This document shows positions 54,001-62,580 of a stretch of DNA of 64,000 nt, one piece after another. The DNA comes from Mactra quadrangularis (taxonomy: Eukaryota; Mollusca; Bivalvia; Venerida; Mactridae): the NCBI GenBank assembly GCA_025267735.1, contig CM046299.1, forward strand, positions 39,874,733-39,938,732, written 5' to 3'. Positions within the stretch are counted from its first letter, which is position 1. The number at the start of each line of letters is the position of its first letter. The notes beneath the pieces are model-generated. The model had not been told where the DNA came from. It was given only the letters and a program-made list of their open reading frames with translations, and ran no database searches. The translations under genes and the position numbers were made by a program.

Positions 54001-56638
54001 AGTAATTAAATCTACAGTTGTTCCTCTCCACGCTGATATAAAATAAGTACTGTGATAAGTGCTTAGAAAATACGAGTTTGTTTTTACAGTTTTTGTGTTC
54101 TCCTTGTTATTATAATGCTGATTGAGATGGCTTCTTAGTAATTCATGCATATTGTTTCTTGATGTAACTTGTATGTTTGTTTTATGACGTGTGCTATGAT
54201 GTCACATTGTATATAGAAATTAATATCTTTTTTACAAAATGTCGCTTATATTATTGAAAGGTGCTACTAAAGTATCAGTTTATTTGCGTGAAGCCCTATG
54301 ACGTCATTTTGATACAGTGACCAGTGGTTGCAGCTGTTATCAGCTAATGTATATATTGTTGTCTTTATTTTCAAACAGAGAGAGTGTCTCAACCGATTTC
54401 CCACAAAGAAAGAACCTTATTCTTCCACGATTTCACGCACAACTATTTTGGAAAGGAATGCAGCCGACTACTGACTTTGAAGAAGTATATGAAGCCTTTA
54501 CTCAAGTTTCTGTAGCAGACGAACCAATTGCTCCAGTTAGTTTGTATCGCGAGGAACCCGCAGTTGAATATTATGAACATCCTGTGGATTCAGTGAGTGA
54601 AGACTCTAGTGTTGTAGATTACGATCCACTTCCGCCACCCAGCCAATGTTCCAATTCAAGTATGCTACCACGGTAAGTAAATACCAATTATAACACTCAC
54701 GATGGCGTAACACGTGACCAAAAACGAAAAAGAAACATGGCGGATTTTAGACTCGTCTTAACCTATGTATCAGATATTTTTCCCAGTTGTCATATTTTTT
54801 TCAAACAAATCATACAGTCTATCATATGCTCTTTAGTTTCCGACGTATTATGGTAATATTTTTTTTAAAAAGATTCATATAGCCTATCATATGCTTTATA
54901 GTTTCCGACGTATTATGGTAATATTTTTTTTAAAAAGATTCATATAGCCTATCATATGCTTTATAGTTTCCGACGTATTATGGTAATATTTTTTTAAAAA
55001 GATTCATATAGCCTTTCATATGCTTTATAGATCCGACGTATTATGGTAATATTTTTTTTAAAAAGATTCATATAGCCTATCATATGCTTTATAGTTTCCT
55101 ACGTATTATGGTAATAATTTTTAAAAGATTCTTATAGCCTATCATATGCTCTTTCGTTTCTGACGCATTTTGGTAATATTTTTTTAAAAAGATTCATATA
55201 GCCTATCATATGCTTTTTAGTTTCCGACGTATTATGGTAATACTTTTCAAAAGATTCTTATAGCCTATCATATATGCTCATTTGTTTTCGACGTATTATG
55301 AAACAATTCCTTTATTAGTCCAATTACATTTTTGAAGTTCGTAGTTATGTGAACAAATTAACAGTCCAAAATACAATAAAAACTTGACAAGTGTTCTCGT
55401 TAACAATAAAACCCAGAAACAAGATAGAGATGTCCATTTCAGTAAATAATTAAACACCATACAACTGCCATATGATAGGGTACAATTTGTATTGAACAAA
55501 ACTCAAGAATTATTTAAAAACCTGAAAACCTAGTTGAGACGAGGATAAAGTCCGCCATTTTGGAACATTTTGGTCACGTGTTACGCCACTCTGACGCTTT
55601 TATGATCATTCGGAACAACTCAACTATTCATTGAAAATATTGGTGGTTGGCCGAAATGTTCCGAATGAAGTTTTTAATATGTTTGCTGTGTAAGCGTGTA
55701 TAAGACGGATTTAAGGTGCTCTTAACCCTTAAATAAATTTGAGATTATTCAAATTTGATTATATCCACATTTCAATTATAGGATTTTAATTTTATGGTAC
55801 AATTACTTTCATTATTTTATGTGCTAAAATTATTATGAACTATAATTAGCTAGTGTTGTAAATGCATAGCCCCTTAAATAGACACTTTGAAATACTTTTT
55901 CATATTTTCACAAATATTGCGCGTAGTTTCAGTTTGTTTTTACGATTAATTATTCCTTTTTACAAAATAATTATTTTGATTTTTTTTTTTCAAAATAATG
56001 TTAGATCTATTTCGGTTTTTTGGTTTTTTTTCGAAAAAAAAATGAAATAAAAATGTATTTCAAAATGTCGTGTATGATGGTCACTCCGCCACTAAAATGT
56101 GATTGTAACTGGCCTATTTTGAGACCTAGTGTAAATAGTCAGTAATCAGCCTAATTCCTTTCTAGGTAACATCCTGTTACTGACGTTGGCCTGGTAAAGA
56201 AAACCAAGCTATAAAAGCTCCGTTTTGATTTTCTCTCTTTCCATCATTGTATTACCCGGGTCGGTAGCACAGTTGGAACTTGGTAGCGCCCTTGGGTTTC
56301 GAAGCTAGTGTCCCGAAGGGGGTACGGGTTCGAATCCCATCAGGGGAGGTTATACTCTTCCATGAAAATATGACAATAATAACAATCCTCCTCTATTAAT
56401 AAGATATATGGAGAAGTTTCCAGCCTTGTGGAAGGGCGAGTACTGGTTATAGACGAGGGTCTAGAAAAGCTAGATTAGGTGCCCTGGACGCTGTTAAAAA
56501 AAATAAAAATGTGTTGACGCGGCGTTAAACCCAGTAAAATAAATTCCATCATTGTATTCATAAATTGTCACCGAGTGTAGACTAAACCCAATCAATTGTT
56601 ATTTTTTCATTCACAGAATTGTTCCTGGTAGAAGGTAA
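44964..56638 (+). CDS. Two-hydrophobic-segment membrane protein: mucin-like, EGF, SEA-like, EGF, TM (12 exons, 584 aa)
   Basis: Spliced exons: 44964-45066, 46273-46749, 47787-47831, 48118-48162, 49054-49140, 49591-49697, 50906-50961, 51567-51772, 52695-52815, 53319-53510, 54379-54672 and 56617-56638. All junctions are GT-AG with matching phases. Residues 26-43 form a hydrophobic segment after a basic stretch. Residues 128-190 are Thr/Pro-rich, as in O-glycosylated mucins. RIRR at 200-203 is a furin consensus. Residues 227-250 are a four-Cys EGF-like module. Residues 264-375 have the beta-alpha-beta-beta-alpha-beta order of a SEA fold but lack the GSVVV-type cleavage site. Residues 389-426 are a six-Cys EGF, 444-467 are transmembrane followed by RRKSK, and 468-584 are an acidic, Tyr- and Pro-containing tail. 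A cell-surface adhesion or signalling role is inference; no ortholog is recognised. The ATG (AGCAAAATGG) has good context, but the frame is open upstream to 44901. Confidence 0.85.
45067..46272 (+). other. Intron 1
   Basis: About 1.2 kb. Near 46095-46165 an antisense tRNA-like head reads, on minus, CCGCTATTTAGCTCAGTCCGTAGCACGC, then TCTTGGGTTCTG. Nothing else is recognised. Confidence 0.6.
46273..46749 (+). CDS. Exon 2: rest of hydrophobic segment and mucin-like region
   Basis: Acceptor TTATTTTTCAG, donor GTGAGT, phase 1 at both ends. It encodes residues 35-193: the hydrophobic VIVGLCLHF, a basic Gln/His stretch (KNKQQHHRRNQ), a polar Asn/Lys/Asp segment and the Thr/Pro-rich part with TDKPTTP repeated. 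An NQT sequon lies at 63-65. Confidence 0.85.
46760..47030 (-). mobile_element. Full-length-looking SINE, antisense, next to the exon 2 donor
   Basis: The tail (TTTATTTACATTTGGTTTAGCGCCG on plus) begins about 10 bp past the exon 2 splice site. The tRNA-like head ends near 47030 (on minus GGGTCTGTAGCGTAGTTGG and GGTTCGAATCACACCC). It is the same family as 56254-56543. Confidence 0.8.
47250..47345 (+). mobile_element. tRNA-like SINE head in intron 2
   Basis: TTGGTGTAATGGTAAAGTGTCC and GGTGGTTTAACTGCCACTC are A- and B-box-like, the second weak. Confidence 0.4.
47455..47700 (-). mobile_element. SINE of the 26195-26515 family, antisense, intron 2
   Basis: Shares with 26195-26515 the tail (GGGATTTACGCCGTAACAATAC), the AAATCTCTGGACTTAGCTGTT and ATCAGTGACTGACAGCTCC blocks, and a decayed head (GCCGGGTCTCGAACCGACG). 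Confidence 0.75.
47787..47831 (+). CDS. Exon 3: 45-nt exon with furin-type RIRR site
   Basis: Acceptor TTCATTTTTCAG, donor GTATTT, phase 1 at both ends, so skipping it keeps the frame. It encodes ETMKLIRIRRQNPNA. R-I-R-R before Q204 fits the R-X-K/R-R furin consensus. Confidence 0.75.
48118..48162 (+). CDS. Exon 4: second 45-nt exon, Thr/Pro linker
   Basis: Acceptor ACCTATTTCAG, donor GTAAGT, phase 1 at both ends. It encodes ATPTTPDPNGTTADP with an NGT sequon. Like exon 3 it is a frame-neutral cassette. Confidence 0.8.
48455..48940 (+). repeat. Intron 4 copy of a ~480-bp repeat shared with intron 6
   Basis: Ordered matches with 50030-50510: GTACTTTGACGCGTCAGGCGAAGCA, TTTCTCACTATATAGGCTTAAAT, GAAATTCTAACGTGA, CATCTTTAGAAAATGCTCAT, TTTGTAACCT, GGACGCGGTCATTAATG and GTGGTAAGGTGCAGGTA. 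Confidence 0.7.
49054..49140 (+). CDS. Exon 5: short EGF-like module
   Basis: Acceptor TTTATTTTTCAG, donor GTAAGA, 1-1 phase as usual for mobile EGF exons. The Cys spacing C-x11-C-x1-C-x8-C equals the last part of an EGF domain; two cysteines are missing, so the module is incomplete. Confidence 0.8.
49305..49370 (-). mobile_element. tRNA-like head, antisense, intron 5
   Basis: On minus it reads CATGCAGATGTGGTAGAATGTCCGC, then AAGGTCTTGGGTTCCATCTT. Weak. Confidence 0.35.
49422..49516. mobile_element. hAT GCGAG family, 3' fragment in intron 5
   Basis: ATCGCGAAAATTTGCGAGTT, ATTACTCGCAATTTTC, GCATTTTGCGAGTATGCGAG and TTTGAGCCTTG match the right end of 20054-20443. Confidence 0.75.
49591..49697 (+). 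CDS. Exon 6: start of SEA-like domain
   Basis: Acceptor ACTTTTTACAG, donor GTTAGT, phase 1 in and 0 out. It encodes the TVTITAS strand and most of the following helix (AAERAAIQSA). Confidence 0.8.
50030..50510 (+). repeat. Intron 6 copy of the ~480-bp repeat shared with intron 4
   Basis: See 48455-48940. Same orientation, diverged, with a small inverted GTCGTACTTTGACAG / AAAAGTACGAC at its left end (50032-50062). Confidence 0.7.
50567..50785. mobile_element. AACTCAACCC-word TIR element, copy 2, in intron 6
   Basis: The inverse orientation of 35938-36159, with the same CAGCGTGTTC and GAACACAGGGCTG ends and the same alternating GACAACTCAACCC / GGGTTGAGTTGTC interior. Confidence 0.8.
50906..50961 (+). 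CDS. Exon 7: SEA-like domain, second part
   Basis: A pyrimidine-rich acceptor TTTTTTTTCAG and donor GTAAGT, phase 0 in and 2 out. It completes the helix (LEANLP) and encodes the VDVERVFVGL strand. It is only 56 nt long. Confidence 0.8.
51190..51445. repeat. CACAACACAT minisatellite in intron 7
   Basis: Irregular repeats of ACATCACAACACATCGTTTT and ACACATCACATC, most regular at 51345-51420. Confidence 0.8.
51567..51772 (+). CDS. Exon 8: SEA-like domain, third part
   Basis: Acceptor TTTTATTTCAG, donor GTATGT, phase 2 in and 1 out. It encodes the ELVLNFFLNE strand, the DPEVSDALSGLIEDVT helix and the VTAIDVNG strand. Sequons occur at NET, NTT and NVT. Confidence 0.85.
51882..52318. mobile_element. 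AGGGAC-terminus MITE, copy 2, in intron 8
   Basis: The ends AGGGACCTTAGTCAGTTAT and ATAACTGTCAAAAGTCCCT are inverted. It is colinear with 15167-15527 except for a SINE fragment at about 51968-52110. Confidence 0.75.
51968..52110 (-). mobile_element. SINE 3' fragment nested in MITE copy 2
   Basis: TTTGGTTTAACGCCGTGTCAACACA, GGCGTCCAGCGCACCTCATC and TGCTCACCTACCCTACCACA are the antisense tail and body of the SINE family at 56254. It is absent from the MITE copy at 15167, so it inserted later. Confidence 0.75.
52695..52815 (+). CDS. Exon 9: first four cysteines of the second EGF domain
   Basis: Acceptor TTGCTTTTTCAG, donor GTAAGA, phase 1 in and 2 out. It encodes a small-residue linker (ASGAAGAF), then C389, C398, C406 and C415. 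Confidence 0.85.
53319..53510 (+). CDS. Exon 10: end of EGF, transmembrane segment
   Basis: Acceptor TTTTTTTTTCAG, donor GTGAGT, phase 2 at both ends. It holds C417 and C426, a short stalk with an NET sequon, the transmembrane helix 444-467 with a CSCC cluster near its inner face (possible palmitoylation) and the stop-transfer RRKSK. Confidence 0.9.
53900..54080 (+). mobile_element. tRNA-derived SINE in intron 10
   Basis: Head AGCAGTGGTCCATTGGTAGTACG, then GGTCCCGAGTTCAATCCTCACT; body with TTTCCTTGAGCAAG and a tail-like GTGCTTAGAAAATACGAG. It is distinct from the GGCGTTAAA-tail families. Confidence 0.6.
54379..54672 (+). CDS. Exon 11: cytoplasmic tail
   Basis: Acceptor ATTTTCAAACAG, donor GTAAGT, phase 2 at both ends. 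The tail is acidic with EYYEHP and DYDPLPPPSQ motifs that could bind SH2/SH3-type partners (inference). Confidence 0.85.
54703..55588. mobile_element. Foldback-like element with internal 65-bp tandem repeats, intron 11
   Basis: The inverted ends TGGCGTAACACGTGACCAAAA (54703) and TTTTGGTCACGTGTTACGCCA (ending 55588) are perfect over 21 bp. A weaker inner match follows (TGGCGGATTTTAGACTCGTCTTA against TGAGACGAGGATAAAGTCCGCCA). Between them, about eight units of roughly 62-65 bp (GTTTCCGACGTATTATGGTA, then ATAGCCTATCATATGCTTTA) run from about 54830 to 55310. No target duplication is clearly resolved. Non-coding. Confidence 0.8.
56254..56543 (+). mobile_element. Intact tRNA-derived SINE with perfect 15-bp target duplication, intron 11
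   Basis: TTCCATCATTGTATT flanks it at 56239-56253 and 56544-56558 without mismatch. The head has GGTCGGTAGCACAGTTGG and GGGTTCGAATCCC. The body includes GTACTGGTTATAGACGAGGG and GGTGCCCTGGACGC, and the tail is GCGGCGTTAAACCCAGTAAAATAAA. This is the reference copy for the antisense fragments elsewhere in the window. Confidence 0.9.
56617..56638 (+). CDS. Exon 12: last seven codons and stop
   Basis: Acceptor TTTCATTCACAG. It completes an Arg codon and encodes IVPGRR before TAA at 56636-56638. The exon continues as 3' UTR. Confidence 0.75.
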
Positions 56639-58118
56639 AGGTTGCCTTCATTGATTCACATAGGAACGGAAAATATCTTCAATAGTGAGAGCAAGTCTAC
56701 AGAGTTTCCAGGACTTTTACCGAACATATATACAAAAAACTATCAGTGATATTTATTTATAATACATCCTACGATAAAATGACCTTATGACATTGGAAGA
56801 AGGCATTCAAGTTTTTTTCTATTCCGACATTTTACTATCAGTGTACTTATAGGGCCTGCTGTAATTTTCGAATTAGTTTTAATTTCGATGTAAATCTGAT
56901 TTCAGATAGCACTTATGCAGCACTACTTTTAACCTTAACTTTAAACAATGAGTTGGTTTTATTTACACTTACTGTATCGAAGCGAAATGGACTTAGAATG
57001 AACTTAAAATGTGTTTGCGAATCAACAAGCAATATTTTATCTAAAGTGATTCTTGTGGTTTGTTAGTAAGGCGCAAATTGCAGCAAAAGTATATTAAATG
57101 GACGTACGATGATTTTATCGTACGATGCTATTATGATATAAACGACAGCATGATATCATACAATTTAGCAACAACATGTAAAATTACAACTAAATCAGAT
57201 GTAAATAATACTTTTTATATAAGAATATAAAAATGTACTAGTGTGATGCACTTACGATGAATATTGCAACTAACCAACGCGTAAGTTCTTAATGAAATCT
57301 TAAACATATATATCTTGAAAAAATGTACATAGATTATAAAATCTATGAACGTGTTTCTCTAATCATAAATTTGAAAAAAAAAAGATTCCAACAAAACCCT
57401 TAGATATCGGATGACCAATTTTACACATGAATTAGCCTAGCCACTAGATCTTGCCAGTTTGCTCTGTAATCCATCCTGACCTGCTTCAATACAATGTGTT
57501 CTTACATTAAATTGCTCGCTATTTTATGCATGCCCAATATAGATGTAACTACGACTACGGATATTAAGATGCGGAGTTTCGCTGTTTCATTGTTTCTAAT
57601 TTTTGCTGTGTGAGATCCAAGCCTTGATAAAAATGTTACATTCGAATACTTTATAAATTTGACATTTTCGCTGAAACATAACTTGTAATATTCATTTTCA
57701 ATGTTTCCTCTATTTCATCAGCCAAAAAAAGGCATTGTAAAACATACTCGTCAAATTTACTTTGGTACTAGAAATTAAGTTTGTTGCTCAAGGAAATTGC
57801 TACATAATGCGTTCCTATTTGAAGCAGTTTGCTACAAATGTATGTTCTGGCAATTAGTTCAATCATAACTGCACAATCGTTTATAAAGGGCAATGGGTCC
57901 CCGGTATTAAATACAACTCCAATATGAATTATAAACTTGTTTCAACCTTACTCTGGTTTCTCAGGACATCATCCCCAAAACGACACCGAAACGTTCAAAC
58001 GGACTGTTAATATTTTTTGTACATTTAAATGCATGTAGCACCATATATTTTTCTCAATAGGACTCGATGATATTTTTGTCAAGAATGAGCGGTACTATCT
58101 TATTCATATGTAAATAAA
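56639..58118 (+). other. Probable 3' UTR to AATAAA
   Basis: No open frame of note. The first clear AATAAA downstream of the stop is 58113-58118. Shorter forms using variant signals such as ATTAAA near 57094 or 57504 are possible. A 21-bp near-palindrome around ACGTACGATGATTTTATCGTACGA lies at 57103-57126. Confidence 0.45.
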
Positions 58119-58894
58119 ATGCAATTAATATAATCTTATTTAGAATGAGTGCGAAAGTTTTAGTGAAAGTTTCGTCAGCAACTACGGAACTTTCTTCCGT
58201 TACTCTCCATTTAAGTATAGCGGAGTTATGTATAGTGGGATAACCAAAGATGTAGTGAAATAGGAATTTGAAATTTTGTTTAATGTCTGTGTCACCAAAA
58301 AAAAAATTATCAAAATTAAGTATTTGAATATATATGTTTCATTTTATACAAGTGTATCCACCATGTTGCACGTGACATGTATTCTTGAATCATTCACAAG
58401 GTGAAGGTTACTAGTGGTCCAGTTTCTTAAAAATTTTCAATATGATTTTGGTTGAAAATTGAGGAAGTAAAAGATATGATATAAATAATTTACCATTTTT
58501 ATTAGAGGTGCAAGAGTTTGTATATTTTTTTATTTCGTGTGTAATATGTAAAATTGTATTTTTTATAAGTTTTAAAAATGACATATTCTTTGAAAATATA
58601 AAAAATGAAATTCGACGTGAAATCTCAATTTGATAAGTTTTTTGAAACTGGACACATACATTGAAACTTTATTTGAACAAACCATGGTATCAACCAGCAA
58701 AATATCGTTGCATTGAGGAGCGATATCAGTAAGTTGATGAGTGTCGATATTTTTAATGTATTTTATGACTATTTTTTCTTCTTTTGTTAATAAAAGAAAA
58801 CTCAGGTACTTGTTAAATGATATGATATACATATTCTTGTTTATGTTTTTTCTGACAGTTAGTATTTTAGCTTAAATATAGTCTGGTAATTGTT

Positions 58895-59145
58895 CAGTGG
58901 TGCTTTTCACAATAATTCTTACGACAAAAATCTTCGTTTCAAAGTTTCATATAATTAGCACTTCAAAGTTAGATGGATAATGATCATAAATATGATATAA
59001 TATTCAAAAGGTTTACACAATTCTACACAATTTGTATAATATTTAGAATTGATAAGCCAAAATATGAGCGTATTATTAATGGTTCTTGCTTTTGACTTAC
59101 GACGATTTTTTTCGTAAGATTTTTTGTGAAAAGCCCCACCGGTGT
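58895..59145. mobile_element. CTTACGA-family MITE, copy 3
   Basis: GGTGCTTTTCACAATAATTCTTACGA faces TCGTAAGATTTTTTGTGAAAAGCCCCACC, and an inner ACTTACGACGATTTTT block matches copy 1. Confidence 0.75.
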
Positions 59146-59554
59146 ATAAAGCTATATCTAAAATATCGTATACAATACATTCACAGTAATAAAAAAGCAA
59201 ATTGTATCGGTCTTACGAAAAAGGCTATCGACACGGTCCCGAAAACCAAAAAAAACCCAATTTCTAATGCATGTACATGTACACTGTCTTGCAGGTCAGG
59301 ACCTTGGTATGTTATCATTATTAGTCTTTTAATAAAAACATACGTAAAATTTTTAATACTTTGTCTCTTTGGTTTTTTACTCATGGAATACGCCGTGTGT
59401 TTTTAAAGAGAGTGGAAATAAATTTAAATTGTCCTTTTACTTACATTATTTTTTAATGGGACAATTTTGAAATTATTCTAATAATTGTTCGAAAATTTAT
59501 TATCTCAAATGAACTTTATACATCTTGAATTTGTTGAACTATGTTTTCATAATA

Positions 59555-59674
59555 CAATAAAAACTCTAAAAACCGGACGCTCTGAAAACAGGAATCCTCT
59601 GAAAACCGGAATCCTCTAAAAAACCGGACTTTTTGGTCGGTCTGGGCCAGGTCCGGTTTTCAGAGTTATTACTG
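59555..59674. mobile_element. ~120-bp MITE with CTCTGAAAACCGGA repeats
   Basis: The ends CAATAAAAACTCTAAAAACCGGAC and GTCCGGTTTTCAGAGTTATTACTG are inverted. The interior repeats CTCTGAAAACCGGAATC twice. A TA precedes the left end. Confidence 0.7.
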
Positions 59675-60108
59675 GATAAGTCACTATTCAAGTGACCAAG
59701 TTAAATGTTTTCAGATCATATATGCTACTTAGAACACCCTAGAACTATAATCTAATAATTTGTATACGAATTAACATTTATGTAATCACGTCTTTCTTAT
59801 TTAACAAAACAAACATATTTAGATCTAGTTGATTTACCTCATTGATTCAGAATCAGCTGGCCTCTTTCAAAGAATCTTCATGATTCTGCTGTGTCAAGTT
59901 CTTGGCCAAATACATCGATTTCGTTGACATCGCTCTTGTCTATGGACAGAGCCGTACCTCTATTTTTTATGATATTACTGCCCAAATGGCTTATTTACTT
60001 ACGTCACAGGCAATGACGTCATCATAACATGGTGGTGGACTCATTTTTCATTCAGTTTAACTTATCAATCATTATTTTTCTGGACAGTCTCATGAAGTCA
60101 TGGCATCG

Positions 60109-60414
60109 CAGGGACGTAGGAAGCAATTTTCAAATTGGGGGGGGGGGCTAATTTGTTGAGACTTATGTTAAGAAAAAGAAAAGCGTTTCCTACTGTTACA
60201 GTACTTATGTTTAAGTTCAATTTTACCTTACATTTAAGCATCTTTTTTCCATAAAAAGTGTTTGAAAAATTGATTTTGCCCAAAAATCAAACATGTATCA
60301 ATCAATTTAGTGTGACATTAAATAAAGATCATCAATCACTATAACTGCTGAAAATATTGGGGGTGCTAAGCCCCCCCCCCCCCAGCCCCCCCCCCCCCTG
60401 TTCCTACGGGCCTG
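60109..60414. mobile_element. hAT-like element with inward poly-G/poly-C runs
   Basis: Starts CAGGGACGTAGGAA and ends TTCCTACGGGCCTG. The flanks share CATCG. A G11 run near 60138 and two C14 runs near 60371-60398 lie just inside the ends and make the inverted repeat a slippage-prone hairpin. Confidence 0.6.
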
Positions 60415-60544
60415 CATCGACAGGCACTGGCTCGACGTGAACAACATTCTTTTCCATGTTAGAATGAGTATGGTTGAACTTTTATGTCCTTATATTACTT
60501 ATTTACTGAAACCTATTCTTTAATGAAATCTTAGGTATTCCTTA

Positions 60545-60605
60545 ACATTTTAGACCCGTCTAAAGTTCGGATAATCCAGAATTCCGGATATCGGTTTTAG
60601 GACCG
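60545..60605. mobile_element. Pogo-like MITE end fragment
   Basis: AAGTTCGGATAATCCAGAATTCCGGATATC resembles the TCCGAACA-type end at 43637. No partner end was found. Confidence 0.3.
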
Positions 60606-62058
60606 AGTACATCATTCAAAATTTTCTAAGATTTTGGCTTTCTTAGTTTACAAAAGTGTTCCTGCTTACATTATAAAGTAAAAGTGTATAATGCTATTAC
60701 TGACAGATAATGGTACGTTATGACACATAAGTTTTGAAATTTATAAAACTTCATTGGTCTAACAATCTAATGAGCACAGTATATAAACATCAAGAACCTT
60801 TCTAAAACACTTTTATTGTAATTAAATTCACACGATTATGACTTTGAAATAAATTCTATTCTCAATACAAATATACTCTCATCAGATATTGCTTTTACAC
60901 TTTTACATGAAGAACTTGTTACAAACTGCTGGTCTTTTTTATGTAACTTGAATATTTAACCTTTTTATCTCAAAACTAACAATACATTGGTCTAACAATC
61001 GAAAATGTTTTAACCAAAATTTCCATTTTATGTTTTAGAAAGAAAGTACAAACCACACTGTGATATCAAACCGACAATGTTTAGTTATTGTATATTATTC
61101 AGTTTGTTGACTTCTGTTTAGGTTGATATTGTAAACGAACTTGTAAAATGATATTGTCGGAAAACTCAGTCCGAAGTTATTATCTTTTTGCCCATCAATA
61201 CATTTCATGTTGATCGAAACAGAAGTCTAATAGTTTGGTTTTTATAGCCTACTAAATGCACTTATTTAATTTAACGAGAACAAAAAGCACACAAAAAATA
61301 AGCAATGATAGCCAATCGTACTCTGGTTTTTTTTTAAATTATGGGTAACTTTTTGAATGATTTTAGAGTTCAATGTTACCGTTTTGAAAATCCACTTCTC
61401 TTGTTATTCCTGTACTTTTGGAAGTCTTCGAGTCTGTTTCTAAAACATGTTTACAGTTGAATACATTCGGCCATTTTCCAATTTTGCTTCATTGATTTCG
61501 GTAATAGATCATTTAAAATATACTCATCCTAACCAGAATGAGTTTTTATAAATTTCTTTATAACTTAAACTTACATGACGTAACCTACGTTGATGTGACG
61601 CCAATACTGTTGATAAATATAACAGTCGATATCACTTCCGGGTCAATATAATTTTACGGACCGTCGCGTGACCTACTCTCGACCAATCAAATGAGTGCAT
61701 TTCAGAAGGTCATATGATACTATATCATGCTCAGTATATATTTATTTCAAGTAATGTTATTGTTAAAATTGTACAATCAGATATTTGTTTATCAATTTGG
61801 GAAAATAAAGAAAACTTTTGTAAGCATTATATCTGTTCTTAGTTATATAATTAAATAATATGGAAATAACACAATTTATGACGTCATGTTTTTTTTGACG
61901 TCGTCTTGGTGTTTCTTGGTTGCCTGCTGATCATACAATGGTGGGATTGTTAATATGAAGTTACATTCGCATGACGTACAATATGTATTGTATCGAGTGG
62001 TTTTTTCTATGTACCATTTCACCGATGGTGGACGACGCATCCAAGCAAGTATAGACTG
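60606..62058. other. Intergenic, no gene recognised
   Basis: AT-rich; no supported gene or repeat. TGTGACGCCAATACTG / CACTTCCGGGTCA words near 61595-61645 are the only GC-richer patch. Confidence 0.4.
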
Positions 62059-62238
62059 TACACTGTATAACCTCTGCAGAGCGGCTCTCTACAGAACAAA
62101 TCCTCTGCTCAACAACAGCTTTTGTTTTCCCTTTGTCGCAATTTTAATTGATTTTAACTTCTGCAGAGCAACAACTTCTAAACAGCAACTCTTTTAATCC
62201 CTCCTAGTAAGTGTTGCTCAAGGGAGGTTGTACAGTAC
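62059..62238. mobile_element. Pogo/Tc1-type MITE, AACCTC family, copy 2
   Basis: The inverse of 43760-43950: TACACTGTATAACCTCTGCAG at the left, GTTGCTCAAGGGAGGTTGTACAGTA at the right, with the same AACAAATCCTCTGCTCAACAAC interior. Confidence 0.75.
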
Positions 62239-62389
62239 TTAATCATGAGACTCACGCATTCAAAACAGAAATCACCCTCTCACGCAATGAAACTTCTTAC
62301 GCAAATTTATAACACTTTCAGATAATAATGTTTTCTAAAAATATCATGTGACTTTAGACCCTTCGTTTTTGATCTACTAATAAAGAGTG

Positions 62390-62580
62390 ATGCACTCAGT
62401 GTAGCGCCGCGAAACGTCGCAACACCGACGCAAAATGTCGCAATCAACGCAAAACATCGTAATTTTTCTTTACAATAAATGTCGCAAGGCTGATGCTAAT
62501 CGCCAAAGTTGCGATATCTAGCGTCAGTGGATTTTCGTGTGACCTTTCGCGACACCATTGCGACATGTACCGTCAGAACA
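62390..62580. repeat. CGTCGCAA-word repeat patch
   Basis: ACGTCGCAAC, ATGTCGCAATC, ATGTCGCAAGG and inverted TTTCGCGACACC / TTGCGACATG recur, with partly inverted halves around 62490. It may be a TIR element with many binding words; its ends are unclear. Confidence 0.5.

Larger units (their letters stand above)
44901..58118 (+). other. Transcription unit of the mucin/EGF/SEA-like membrane protein
   Basis: The extent runs from the acceptor before the first recognised exon (44901) to a candidate poly(A) signal AATAAA at 58113-58118. At least one upstream non-coding or coding exon must exist, because 44901 follows a TTTAATTTCAG acceptor. Promoter and cap site are not identified. Eleven introns lie inside, all GT-AG. 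Confidence 0.6.

Noticed and set aside
56254..56345. Functional tRNA gene
   Set aside because: It is the head of a SINE with target duplications; the arm between the boxes is too long.
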